A DNA stretch of 8,708 bases, taken from assembly GCA_007131045.1 (NCBI GenBank), contig SLRI01000150.1, positions 1-8,708 on the forward strand, given 5' to 3'. Positions 1 to 6,690 of this stretch are shown piece after piece. Every line of letters starts with the position of its first letter. Positions within the stretch are counted from its first letter, which is position 1. The DNA comes from Rhodospirillales bacterium. Its GTDB lineage: Bacteria; Pseudomonadota; Alphaproteobacteria; Geminicoccales; Geminicoccaceae. The notes beneath the pieces are model-generated. The model was not told where the DNA came from. It saw only the letters and a program-made list of their open reading frames with translations, and ran no database searches. The position numbers and the translations under genes were made by a program.

Positions 1-49
1 GCCGAGGCGGGCAGGGGACATCTTGCCAGGTAGGTAGGGAGGCCGGGTC

Positions 50-355
50 ATGCCGAAGCGTCTGCCGATCGAGAAGGAACTGCTCGCCGCCATCTGTCGC
101 CGCCACGGCATCAAGAAGCTGTCGGTGTTCGGCTCCGAGTTGAAGGGTACGGCCGGACCGGAAAGCGACATCGATCTCTTGGTCGAGTTTCTACCGGAGG
201 CGAGACCGAGCCTTTTCGACATGGTGCAGATCGAAATCGATCTCTCGCAAGGCATGCGCGGTCGTAAGGTCGACGTCAGAACGGCTCGGGACCTCAGCCC
301 CTACTTCCGCGACGAGGTGGTGAGCGAAGCGCAGGTGGCATATGAGGCGCGATGA
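50..355 (+). CDS. mntA: MntA-type minimal nucleotidyltransferase antitoxin
   Basis: A 101-residue protein of the minimal nucleotidyltransferase (MNT) family. In characterised MntA/HepT pairs MntA is the antitoxin: it transfers AMP from ATP to a tyrosine of the HepT toxin and silences it. The sequence shows the family signature GS-x10-DxD complete (G28, S29, D40, D42), followed by a strand with a third acidic residue (D75, in KVDVRT) that normally completes the metal site. Length is typical. The ATG is preceded by GGGAGG at 37-42 with 7 nt spacing, a strong ribosome binding site. The stop overlaps the hepT start by 14 bp, the usual arrangement for coupled translation. Third codon positions look less GC-biased than in the metabolic genes downstream, which would fit acquisition by transfer. 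The family assignment is secure; the antitoxin role is inferred from the partner gene. Confidence 0.93.
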   Translation: MPKRLPIEKELLAAICRRHGIKKLSVFGSELKGTAGPESDIDLLVEFLPEARPSLFDMVQIEIDLSQGMRGRKVDVRTARDLSPYFRDEVVSEAQVAYEAR

Positions 356-701
356 CCTCGTTCGCATTCGCCACATCATCGATGCGGCAGAGGCCGCTAC
401 GCGCTTCGTCAATGGCCGCAAGCGCGAAGACCTCGATGCCGATGAACTGCTTCGCTTCGCGCTCTTGCAGGCGGTACAGATCGTGGGCGAGGCTGCCAGC
501 AAGCTTTCGATGGAGGCGCGGCAGGAACTTGCCGATGTCCCTTGGCCTCGCATAACGGGCATGCGGAACCGCCTCGTGCACGCCTATATGCACGTCAACG
601 AGGACATTTTATGGACCACGGCTGTCGATCATTTGCCGGGCCTCGTGCTGCGCCTTCGCCAGATACCCGGTGTGCCCCGGCGTCGCGAGGATCCGCGGTA
701 A
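342..701 (+). CDS. hepT: HepT-like ribonuclease toxin (DUF86)
   Basis: A 119-residue helical protein of the HepT/DUF86 family, a HEPN-type RNase toxin. The catalytic RX4HXY motif is intact: R75, H80 and Y82 in RNRLVHAY. Y82 corresponds to the tyrosine that MntA modifies with AMP in studied systems. A second family hallmark, IVGEAASKL (residues 47-55), is also present. The protein would cut RNA in the cytoplasm when not neutralised. It overlaps mntA by 14 bp, so both are probably translated from one message. Its last 91 bp are also the 5' end of psuK in another frame. The final residues after about 105 (PGVPRRREDPR) are basic and unlike a helical core, so the C-terminus may be an add-on from the junction with psuK. 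Nothing suggests a broken gene. Confidence 0.92.
   Translation: MRRDDLVRIRHIIDAAEAATRFVNGRKREDLDADELLRFALLQAVQIVGEAASKLSMEARQELADVPWPRITGMRNRLVHAYMHVNEDILWTTAVDHLPGLVLRLRQIPGVPRRREDPR
600..603 (+). promoter_or_regulatory. ribosome binding site fixing the psuK start
   Basis: GAGG lies 7 nt before the ATG at 611, inside the hepT coding region. It is the only good Shine-Dalgarno sequence seen near the psuK 5' end. No ATG, GTG or TTG occurs in the psuK frame between 614 and the conserved core at 698, so this site supports 611 as the real start. Confidence 0.55.
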
Positions 702-1597
702 CCGTCTTCGGCGCTATCGCCCTCGACATCCGCCTGACCACCCGGGCGCCACTCACCCCCGCCACCTCCAACCCCGTGGCATCTCGCGAAGCGCCGGGCG
801 GTGTCGGGCGCAACGTGGCGGTTGCCATGGCGAGGCTGGGTGCCCGCGTGAGCCTGGCGAGCCGCATCGGTGACGACGCGGCGGGGGCCGCACTCCTGGC
901 CGAGCTCGAAGGGCAGGGGATCGACACCCGAAACGTCGACCGCACCGCCGACGCCCCGACCGCCCGCTACTGGGCCGTGCTGGAGCCCACGGGCGAGCTC
1001 GCCCTGGGCCTCGCCGACATGGCCGTTCTCGATGCCGTCATGCCCGCCGACCTGGAGCCGGCCGCGACCACCAAGGCCGCCGCGTGGTTCATCGACACGA
1101 ACCTCCCGGCCGCCTGCATCGACCACCTCTTGCACCACCCGGCCCGCCCGCCGCTGGTCGCCCTCGACACGGTCTCGACCGCCAAGGCCGAAAAGCTCCG
1201 TGGCAGACTCGCCGTCGTCGACCTGCTGTTCACGAACCAAGCCGAGGCCGCGATGCTCACCGGCGACACCGACCCGCTGGGACTCCTGGCAAAAGGAGCC
1301 AAAGCCGTCGTCATGGGAGCGGGCGCCGCGGGGCTGGTGATCGCCGATGCCACCGGCGTGAGCCGGCTCGCCGCCCTCGCGATCGAGAAAAAGGACGTCA
1401 CCGGCGCCGGCGATGCGCAGGCGGCCGCCACGCTCGTGGCCGTTCTCGCCGGGCTCGAGCTCCGCGATGCCGCCCGCATCGGCCGGCTCGCCGCCGCCGC
1501 CGTCCTCGACGGGATGTCGGCACCGACCATTCCGGACTTGCGCGCCCTGGCATCCAGGCTCGATAGTGCGGCGCATGAAAAATTTGCTCGCCTTTAG
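611..1597 (+). CDS. psuK: Pseudouridine kinase, PfkB family
   Basis: A PfkB/ribokinase-fold sugar kinase of 328 residues that most likely phosphorylates pseudouridine to pseudouridine 5'-phosphate. Visible motifs: a first strand VTVFGAIALDI from residue 30, GGVGRN at 63-68 (substrate-side glycine motif), DTVS followed by AKAEKL at 186-196 (a pattern of pseudouridine kinases), and the C-terminal TGAGDA with catalytic D268. Identity is supported by the psuG gene that overlaps its 3' end by 23 bp; psuK-psuG adjacency is well established. The E. coli enzyme has 313 residues. The start is odd: the conserved core begins right at the hepT stop, and the first 29 residues are encoded by hepT DNA read in another frame. 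An earlier in-frame ATG at 542 is less likely because it lacks a good ribosome binding site. A related nucleoside or sugar kinase cannot be fully excluded. Confidence 0.88.
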   Translation: MDHGCRSFAGPRAAPSPDTRCAPASRGSAVTVFGAIALDIRLTTRAPLTPATSNPVASREAPGGVGRNVAVAMARLGARVSLASRIGDDAAGAALLAELEGQGIDTRNVDRTADAPTARYWAVLEPTGELALGLADMAVLDAVMPADLEPAATTKAAAWFIDTNLPAACIDHLLHHPARPPLVALDTVSTAKAEKLRGRLAVVDLLFTNQAEAAMLTGDTDPLGLLAKGAKAVVMGAGAAGLVIADATGVSRLAALAIEKKDVTGAGDAQAAATLVAVLAGLELRDAARIGRLAAAAVLDGMSAPTIPDLRALASRLDSAAHEKFARL

Positions 1598-2516
1598 TCC
1601 CGAAGTCGCCGCCGCCAGGGAAGCCGGCCGACCGATCGTGGCGCTCGAAAGCACGCTGATCGCGCACGGCCTGCCGCGGCCGCGCAACCTGGAGACCGCC
1701 AGGGCGCTGGAAGACACCGTGCGCGAAGCGGGTGCCGTGCCGGCCACCATCGCCGTCATGGGCGGGCGGATCCGGATCGGCCTCGATGCCGACCAGCTGG
1801 AGCAAATCGCCTCGGGCGAGGCGGTCATCAAGGTCTCGAGGCGGGACCTGCCCGCCTGCCTGGCGCAAGAGCGGCTGGGGGCGACCACCGTCGCCGGCAC
1901 CATGATCGCCGCCCACTTGGCCGGCATCCGGGTCTTCGCCACGGGCGGCATCGGCGGCGTGCATCGCGGCGCCGAGCGCGATTTCGACGTCTCGGCCGAC
2001 CTCGAGGAGCTGGCCCGCAGCCCCGTCGCCGTGGTTTGCGCGGGGGCCAAATCGATCCTCGACCTGTCCAAGACCCTCGAGGTCCTCGAGACCAAGGGCG
2101 TGCCGGTCTGCGGCTGGCGGACCGACGAGTTCCCGGCCTTCTACTGCCGCTCGAGCGGGCTCAGCGTCCCGCACCGCTGCGACGACGTCGAGACGCTGGC
2201 GCGCGGCCTCGACATCCAGCGCCGGCTCGGCTTTGCGGGCGGTACTCTCGTCGTCAACCCGATCGACGAAGAGGCGGCCCTGCCCGAGGAGCTGATGGAG
2301 GCGGCGATCCACGATGCGCTGGCGGTCGCGGCCTCGGCCGGGATCGGCGGCAAGGACGTGACCCCCTTCCTGCTCGCCCGGATCGTCGAGCTGACCGGCG
2401 GGCAGAGCGTGGATGCCAACGTCGCCCTCGTGCTGAGCAACGCCCGGCTCGCCGCCGAGATCGCGCTGGCCCTGGCCGAGCTGGAGACGGCCCGAGCTCA
2501 AATGGCCGCGAGATAG
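1575..2516 (+). CDS. psuG: Pseudouridine-5'-phosphate glycosidase
   Basis: A 313-residue cytoplasmic enzyme that cleaves the C-C glycosidic bond of pseudouridine 5'-phosphate to uracil and ribose 5-phosphate (reversible, Mn-dependent). Length matches E. coli PsuG (312). Residues equivalent to the known active site are all present: E25 (ALEST), K86 (IKVSRRD), metal ligand D142 (VSADLEEL), the Schiff-base lysine K159 (CAGAKSILD) and N282 (DANVAL). The glycine-rich ATGGIGGVHRGAE segment at 122-134 is also typical. The ATG at 1575 is chosen because family homology starts there (MKNLLAFSPEV); the frame stays open further upstream, but only as a shadow of psuK. The start lies inside the psuK end, and no strong ribosome binding site is visible, so translational coupling to psuK is likely. 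The 3' end overlaps the opposing dehydrogenase gene by 19 bp. Confidence 0.96.
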   Translation: MKNLLAFSPEVAAAREAGRPIVALESTLIAHGLPRPRNLETARALEDTVREAGAVPATIAVMGGRIRIGLDADQLEQIASGEAVIKVSRRDLPACLAQERLGATTVAGTMIAAHLAGIRVFATGGIGGVHRGAERDFDVSADLEELARSPVAVVCAGAKSILDLSKTLEVLETKGVPVCGWRTDEFPAFYCRSSGLSVPHRCDDVETLARGLDIQRRLGFAGGTLVVNPIDEEAALPEELMEAAIHDALAVAASAGIGGKDVTPFLLARIVELTGGQSVDANVALVLSNARLAAEIALALAELETARAQMAAR

Positions 2517-3277
2517 CCGCCGTCGACATAGAGGATCTGCCCGCTGACATAGCGCGCCGCATCCGACGAGAGAAAGACGGCAGCTCCGACCAGATCGCGC
2601 AGATCGCCGAACCGGCCGGCCGGGATCTTCTCGAGCATGGCATCCTGCCACGCCTCGTCGGCATAGAACATCTCGGTCAAGGCGGTGCGGAAATAGCCGG
2701 GCCCGATGGCGTTCACCCGGATGCCCGAAGCCGCCCATTCCGTGGCCAAGGCCCGCGTCAGCCCCAAGAGCCCCGATTTCGAGGCGCCGTAGGGTGCGGC
2801 CGTCGGCACGCCCACGGCCGAGGTCAGGGAGCAGACGGTGAGGATCGTGCCGCCGCTATCGGCCTCGACCATCAGCCGGGCCCCCGCCTGCGCAGTGAAG
2901 AACGCACCCTTGAGATTGGTCTCGAGGATACGGTCCCAGAGTGCCTCCTCGACCTCGAGCGACGGGCAGACCTCCTCCATCCCGGCATTGACCACCAGAA
3001 GGTCGAGCCCGCCCAGCGCCGCTGCCGCCTCGGCGATACCGCTGCGGATGCTCGAGACCTGACGTGCGTCCATGGCGACCGGCACGGCCTGCCGCCCCAA
3101 GGTCTCGATGGCGGCCGAGACCTCGGCGAGGCGGGCCACGTCCCGGGCGCTCACCGCCACGTCCGCACCGAAACGGGCGAGCCCCAACGCCAGCGCCTCG
3201 CCGATCCCGCGGCTGGCACCCGTCACCAGGGCCTTGCGCCCGGCAAGGTCGAAATTGGCGTCCGTGGCCTCGATCAT
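2498..3277 (-). CDS. Short-chain dehydrogenase/reductase (SDR), classical type
   Basis: A 259-residue NAD(P)-dependent oxidoreductase of the classical SDR family. It has the cofactor motif TGASRGIG at 19-26, NAG at 97-99, and the full catalytic tetrad N121, S150, Y163 and K167 (YGASK). The C-terminal GPGYFRT and YVSGQILYVDGG segments are standard. An arginine after the second strand (R45, in SARD) hints at NADP(H) preference, though weakly. The start is the ATG read from 3277, preceded on the minus strand by AGGGA about 8 nt upstream; the reading frame stays open to 3868 but that part is only the antisense of the acetyltransferase gene. The substrate cannot be told from sequence; relatives are named gluconate or 3-oxoacyl reductases. 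It is transcribed towards psuG, with the two 3' ends overlapping, and away from the acetyltransferase. Confidence 0.95.
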   Translation of the reverse strand: MIEATDANFDLAGRKALVTGASRGIGEALALGLARFGADVAVSARDVARLAEVSAAIETLGRQAVPVAMDARQVSSIRSGIAEAAAALGGLDLLVVNAGMEEVCPSLEVEEALWDRILETNLKGAFFTAQAGARLMVEADSGGTILTVCSLTSAVGVPTAAPYGASKSGLLGLTRALATEWAASGIRVNAIGPGYFRTALTEMFYADEAWQDAMLEKIPAGRFGDLRDLVGAAVFLSSDAARYVSGQILYVDGGYLAAI

Positions 3278-3358
3278 GTTATGCTTCCCTACCAGATGTC
3301 GTGAGATGCGAAGCTGCCGCGCCGCGGCGTTCGGCACAAGACGGGGAGGGAAAAGATC
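3278..3358. promoter_or_regulatory. divergent intergenic region, SDR / acetyltransferase
   Basis: These 81 bp must carry or adjoin the start signals for both divergent genes. Ribosome binding sites are clear on both strands: GGGGAGGG at 3343-3350 for the acetyltransferase, and AGGGA on the minus strand for the dehydrogenase. A GC-only palindromic patch (core CCGCGG) sits near 3320-3330. I could not identify convincing -35/-10 boxes in either direction. Confidence 0.4.
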
Positions 3359-4165
3359 ATGCAGCACGAGATCGAGTGGATCGAGCGGCAGGCACTCGTC
3401 GATCTCAACCGGGCGCTCGCCGGCAAGGCTTTGAGCCTCGGCCGGACCAGCCGGGCCGTGGGCGGCGCCTATGTCTCGGCCTTCGGCGCGCTCGCCCCCA
3501 CCGCCATCGTCGTCAACCGGACGATCGGCCTCGGCCTCGACGAGCCGGCCGACGACGCAACCATCGACAATGTGCTGAAGTGCTACCGCGAGGCCGGCGT
3601 CAGCCGCTATTTCGTCCACCTCCACCCCGAGGCCCGGCCGGCGGAGCTCGGTGATCGCCTGAAGGCCAAGGGCCTCGTCTCGGCCCGCGCCTGGGTCAAG
3701 TTCAGCCGCGGCCGCGAGCGGCCGCCCCAGGCGCCGACCCGGCTCGAGGTGCGCGAGGCCGGTGCCGCCGATGCCAAGGCCCTCGGCCGGATCGCCGCCG
3801 ACGCCTTCGATCTCGGACCCGAGGGCGAAGGCGTCATCGCCTCGCTGGTCGGCCGCCCGAAGTGGCACGTCTTCATGACCGCCTGGCAGGGCCAGCCCGC
3901 CGGCTGCGGCACCCTCTACATCGAGAACGACATCGCCTGGCTCGACTGGGGGGCGACCTCACCCAACTATCGCGGCCTCAACGGCCAATCGGCGCTGCTC
4001 CGCCGCCGGATCAGCCACGCCCTCGACCTCGGCTGCCGCCTCCTGGTCTCCTGCACCGGCGACGAGGTCCCGGGCGAGCCGCAGATCTCGTACCGCAACA
4101 TCACCAAGATGGGCTTTCAGCCGGCCTACACGCGCCGCAACATGGCGCCGCCGAGGCCGGCCTGA
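3359..4165 (+). CDS. GNAT-family N-acetyltransferase
   Basis: A 268-residue protein with a C-terminal GNAT fold (about residues 128-260) and an N-terminal region of about 120 residues of unclear role. The acetyl-CoA pyrophosphate loop appears as RGLNGQSA at 205-212, followed by the long helix LLRRRISHALDLGC. The closing motif SYRNITKMGF at 244-253 matches the usual 'xxYxKxGF' end of GNAT proteins. The ATG at 3359 has a very strong ribosome binding site (GGGGAGGG, 8 nt away). The acceptor substrate is unknown; proteins of this size in alphaproteobacteria are generally annotated only to family. The N-terminal part (HLHP at 87-90, LGDRLKAKGL at 97-106) could be a degenerate second GNAT-like half, but I cannot prove that. 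It is flanked by a divergent dehydrogenase and a 319-bp gap, so it is probably monocistronic. Confidence 0.88.
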   Translation: MQHEIEWIERQALVDLNRALAGKALSLGRTSRAVGGAYVSAFGALAPTAIVVNRTIGLGLDEPADDATIDNVLKCYREAGVSRYFVHLHPEARPAELGDRLKAKGLVSARAWVKFSRGRERPPQAPTRLEVREAGAADAKALGRIAADAFDLGPEGEGVIASLVGRPKWHVFMTAWQGQPAGCGTLYIENDIAWLDWGATSPNYRGLNGQSALLRRRISHALDLGCRLLVSCTGDEVPGEPQISYRNITKMGFQPAYTRRNMAPPRPA

Positions 4166-4209
4166 GGGCGGCGAAATGCGCGGCTCACAAGCGGCGCCCG
4201 CCGGCCTCG
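4152..4209. repeat. inverted repeat at the acetyltransferase 3' end
   Basis: CGAGGCCGGC at 4152-4161 pairs perfectly with GCCGGCCTCG at 4200-4209. Just inside, GGGCG (4166-4170) can pair with CGCCC (4195-4199), leaving CTGA with the stop codon (4163-4165) bulged. The loop is about 24 nt. It could fold in RNA and act in termination or 3'-end protection, but no T-tract follows, so it is not a classical intrinsic terminator. Confidence 0.4.
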
Positions 4210-4337
4210 CCACTGTCGCCGCGCCTGCGCTGAAGATAGGGGGCGAGTTTCACGGCCAAGCCGAAGGCGATTATCGTCAGCGGCAGCGGTTGGCTTTGAC
4301 GCGCACGGCAGGGATCCTGGATCGAGATCGGTGGCAC
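4185..4337 (-). CDS. possible small hydrophobic protein or gene remnant
   Basis: A 50-codon frame starting with GTG at 4337 and ending in TGA. It encodes a short polar start, then a hydrophobic run of about 18 residues (LPLTIIAFGLAVKLAPYL), then a strongly basic tail (QRRRGDSG). That is the shape of one membrane helix with a positive-inside flank, or of the last helix of a larger membrane protein whose front is lost. The frame is closed by TAA upstream. No ribosome binding site was seen. I do not recognise a family. In GC-rich DNA such frames arise by chance, so this is reported only because it fills an otherwise empty gap. Confidence 0.15.
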   Translation of the reverse strand: MPPISIQDPCRARQSQPLPLTIIAFGLAVKLAPYLQRRRGDSGEAGGRRL

Positions 4338-4474
4338 AGCAATTGATTGAAATTAGAGCGCTGGTCTAGCAATTCCATCACGCAAGCATGGGAGGCGGTC
4401 ACCCGGTCGAGGAGTAGTCCCTTGCCCTGCAACGCAACACGCGGCACTTTCTTTCCGACACAGAACAAATGTCG

Positions 4475-4479
4475 AGGAG
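4475..4479 (+). promoter_or_regulatory. ribosome binding site fixing the ABC ATPase start
   Basis: AGGAG lies 5 nt before GTG 4485 and 14 nt before ATG 4494. The spacing favours the GTG as the start, giving a protein with three extra residues (MQP) before the ATG-encoded methionine. Confidence 0.6.
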
Positions 4480-4484
4480 ACGGC

Positions 4485-5558
4485 GTGCAGCCGATGGTGC
4501 GGCTTTCGGGCGTGGGCAAGACGTTCGGCGACACCGTCGCCGTCGACGCCGTCTCGCTCGACCTCGAGCCCGGCAAGTTCCTGACCATCCTCGGCCCGTC
4601 GGGCTGCGGCAAGACCACGCTGCTCCGCATGATCGCGGGCTTCATCGCGCCCAGCTTCGGCCATATCGAGGTCAACGGCAGCCGCATCGAGGCCGTCCCG
4701 CCCTGGCGCCGCTCGATCGGCATGGTCTTTCAAAAGCTCGCCCTCTTCCCCCATCTCACCGCCTTCGACAACGTGGCGTACCCCTTGCGCATGCGTCGCT
4801 TCGCCCGCTCCGGCATCGCCGAGCGGGTCGAGCGCTATCTCGACCTCGTGCGGCTCGGCGGCCTCGGCGAGCGTCGCCCGCACGAGCTCTCGGGCGGCCA
4901 GCAGCAGCGCGTCGCGATCGCCAGAGCACTCGTCTTCGAGCCCGACATCCTGCTGCTCGACGAGCCCTTGGCCGCCCTCGACAGGAAGCTCAGGGAGGAT
5001 ATGCAGCTCGAGTTCCGTCGCATTCAGCGGGAGCTGGGCGTGACCACCATCAACGTCACCCACGACCAGCGCGAAGCACTGGTGATGTCCGACGAGGTGA
5101 TGGTGATGCACGACGGCCGGCTGCAGCAGGCGGCACCCCCGGCCGAGACCTACGGCCGCCCGGCCAACCGCTTCGTCGCGGGCTTTCTCGGCCTCACCAA
5201 CTTCCTCGATGCCACGGTGATCGGCCGCCAGGGCGACCGGCTGGTCGTCCGGATCGGCGACGTCACCGTCGAAGGTGTGGGCGAAGCACCCGAAGGTGCG
5301 CACGTCGCCGCAGCGCTGCGTGCGGAAAAGCTCCGCCTGGTCGAGCCCGGCGACAGCGGCCTGGTCACCTTCCCCGCCATCGTCACCGAGACCGTGTTCG
5401 AGGGTGACCGCATCCTCTACCAGGTCCGCGTCCCGGCACTCGGCGACGCCCATCTGCAGCTCTTCGACCACGACCCGGCCGGCCACGGCCGGCACGAGCC
5501 GGGCGAAGCCGTCACCATCGGCTGGTCGCCGGCCCACCTGCTTCTTTTCCCCGACTGA
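4485..5558 (+). CDS. ABC importer ATPase, PotA/FbpC-like
   Basis: A 357-residue ATP-binding subunit of a polyamine/iron-type ABC importer; it would sit as a dimer on the cytoplasmic face of the permeases and hydrolyse ATP. All nucleotide-binding motifs are intact: Walker A GPSGCGKTT at 37-45, Q-loop Q83, signature LSGGQQQR at 135-142, Walker B ILLLDEP at 155-161, D-loop ALD, and switch H193 (VTHDQREA). After the linker NRFVAGFLG the C-terminal 100 or so residues form a TOBE-like regulatory domain, with RAEKLRL in place of the usual RPExxxL. The start is GTG 4485 on ribosome-binding-site spacing; the next ATG is at 4494. The binding-protein gene follows after 24 bp, so the two are co-transcribed. 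The family (spermidine/putrescine or ferric iron class) is secure; the substrate is not. Confidence 0.95.
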   Translation: MQPMVRLSGVGKTFGDTVAVDAVSLDLEPGKFLTILGPSGCGKTTLLRMIAGFIAPSFGHIEVNGSRIEAVPPWRRSIGMVFQKLALFPHLTAFDNVAYPLRMRRFARSGIAERVERYLDLVRLGGLGERRPHELSGGQQQRVAIARALVFEPDILLLDEPLAALDRKLREDMQLEFRRIQRELGVTTINVTHDQREALVMSDEVMVMHDGRLQQAAPPAETYGRPANRFVAGFLGLTNFLDATVIGRQGDRLVVRIGDVTVEGVGEAPEGAHVAAALRAEKLRLVEPGDSGLVTFPAIVTETVFEGDRILYQVRVPALGDAHLQLFDHDPAGHGRHEPGEAVTIGWSPAHLLLFPD

Positions 5559-5582
5559 ACCAAGAACGAAAAGGACCCTCAG

Positions 5583-6683
5583 ATGACCAAAAAAATCCCG
5601 ATCATCGGCCGCCGCCGGCTCTTGCAGACTGCTGCATTGGGATCGGCCACGATCGCCGCCCCCTGGGTCTGGCGCAAGGCCGCCATGGCCCAGGACAAGC
5701 CCAGCGAGATCATCGTCCGCGCCTGGGGCGGGGTCTGGGTCGACTCGCTCGACCAGGGCGTCTCCCAGCCGTTCACCGAGATGACCGGCATCGCCGTCCG
5801 CCACGACCTCACCGAGGACAACGAGATCCAGCCGCGGATCTGGGCCGCGGTCGACCAGGGCCGCATCCCGCCCATCCACGTCAATTGGGACACCGCCACC
5901 AACGCCACCAAGTCGGCCCTCCGGGGCGTCACCGAAGACCTCGGCGACCTGCCCAATCTCGCCGAGATGCTGCCCGCAGCAAGTCCCGCCGGATTCGATG
6001 GCGTGCCGATGATCAACATGTACTCCTATGTCTACGTCCTGGCCTACCGCGACGAGGCTTTCCCCGAGGGCCCGCCCGAGAGCTGGAACATCCTACTCGA
6101 TCCGCGCTTCAAGGGCCGGGTCGCCGTCTACAACGACGGCATCGGCTTTCACCCCTCGGCGCAGATCGCGGGCGGCGGCAGCTTCGAGGACATCCCGGAC
6201 AACATGGAGCCGGCCTGGGAGTTCATCAGCAAGCTCCGGGACCAGGACCCGCTCCTGGGCGAAGACCCCGACTTCACCGCCTGGTTCCAGAACGGCGAAA
6301 TCGACGTCGCCTGCACCATCCTCTCCAACGCCAGGGCGGCCAAGCAGAACGGCATTCCGGTTTCCTGGACCGTGCCCGTCGAAGGGGCCAAGATCGACCT
6401 CGATTCGATGTGGATCCCACGCGGTTTGCCCGAGAACGAGCTCTACTGGGCCAGGGAATACGTCGACCTCGCGATGAGCCACGACGCGCAGCAGACCTGG
6501 ATGGACGGCCTCGGCCTCCCGGGCCTGCGCCCCGGCCTCACCCCACCCGCCGACCTCGACGGCGATCCGGGCTTCCCACAGACCGAGGAAGACTTCGCCC
6601 GCCTCATCTCCGTGCCGACACGGGTCCTGGTCGAGCACGAGAGCGACTGGTTCCAGAAGTTCAAAGAGATCATGCAGAGCTGA
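5583..6683 (+). CDS. Tat-exported ABC substrate-binding protein, PotD/AfuA-like
   Basis: A 366-residue periplasmic solute-binding protein for the importer encoded by its neighbours. The N-terminus has a twin-arginine signal: GRRRLLQ at 9-15, a mildly hydrophobic stretch, then AMA with likely cleavage after A36. The mature protein starts the family fold with IIVRAWGGVW; the segments SYVYVLAYRDEAF, PESWNILLDPRFKGRVAVY and CTILSNARAAKQNGIPV are typical of the PotD/AfuA-like group (SBP_bac_8-type). Known members bind polyamines, ferric iron or phosphorylated sugars; I cannot choose. AAGGA at 5571-5575, 7 nt before the ATG, is a good ribosome binding site. It lies 24 bp after the ATPase gene. Normally permease genes follow at once, but here a hairpin and unrelated genes intervene, and the permease is found 1.5 kb downstream. 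Tat export suggests the protein folds, possibly with ligand or cofactor, before secretion. Confidence 0.93.
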   Translation: MTKKIPIIGRRRLLQTAALGSATIAAPWVWRKAAMAQDKPSEIIVRAWGGVWVDSLDQGVSQPFTEMTGIAVRHDLTEDNEIQPRIWAAVDQGRIPPIHVNWDTATNATKSALRGVTEDLGDLPNLAEMLPAASPAGFDGVPMINMYSYVYVLAYRDEAFPEGPPESWNILLDPRFKGRVAVYNDGIGFHPSAQIAGGGSFEDIPDNMEPAWEFISKLRDQDPLLGEDPDFTAWFQNGEIDVACTILSNARAAKQNGIPVSWTVPVEGAKIDLDSMWIPRGLPENELYWAREYVDLAMSHDAQQTWMDGLGLPGLRPGLTPPADLDGDPGFPQTEEDFARLISVPTRVLVEHESDWFQKFKEIMQS

Positions 6684-6690
6684 CGGTAAG

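Larger units (their letters stand above)
4166..4484. other. 319-bp gap between acetyltransferase and ABC operon
   Basis: The stretch has no convincing gene. It contains the inner part of the inverted repeat ending at 4209, a 50-codon hydrophobic minus-strand frame at 4185-4337, and a locally AT-rich patch at about 4338-4375 with two copies of AGCAATT (4338-4344 and 4368-4374). Within that patch TTGATT (4343-4348) and TAGCAA (4367-4372) are spaced 18 nt apart, a poor but possible promoter for the ABC operon. The frame of the ATPase gene is open through the second half of the gap, but its translation there has no family similarity. Confidence 0.5.

Noticed and set aside
629..2095. 488-codon minus-strand reading frame opposite psuK and psuG
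   Set aside because: Low-complexity Arg/Gly/Ser-rich translation without family motifs; it mirrors the strong GC third-position bias of the real genes on the plus strand.
1398..2738. 446-codon minus-strand frame across psuG and the SDR end
   Set aside because: Shadow of psuG and SDR codons; no recognisable domain, and both overlapped genes have complete catalytic motifs.
2036..3304. 422-codon plus-strand frame across the psuG end and the SDR gene
   Set aside because: Antisense of the intact SDR and an alternate frame of psuG; composition is Arg/Gly-rich with no motif.
3278..3868. extension of the SDR frame upstream to 3868
   Set aside because: It would run antisense through the acetyltransferase gene, while ATG 3277 has its own ribosome binding site and the SDR fold starts just after it.
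4353..5879. 508-codon minus-strand frame opposite the ABC ATPase
   Set aside because: Complement of the ATPase codons; repeated Asp/Gly/Val/Glu patterns are typical of antisense frames in GC-rich genes.
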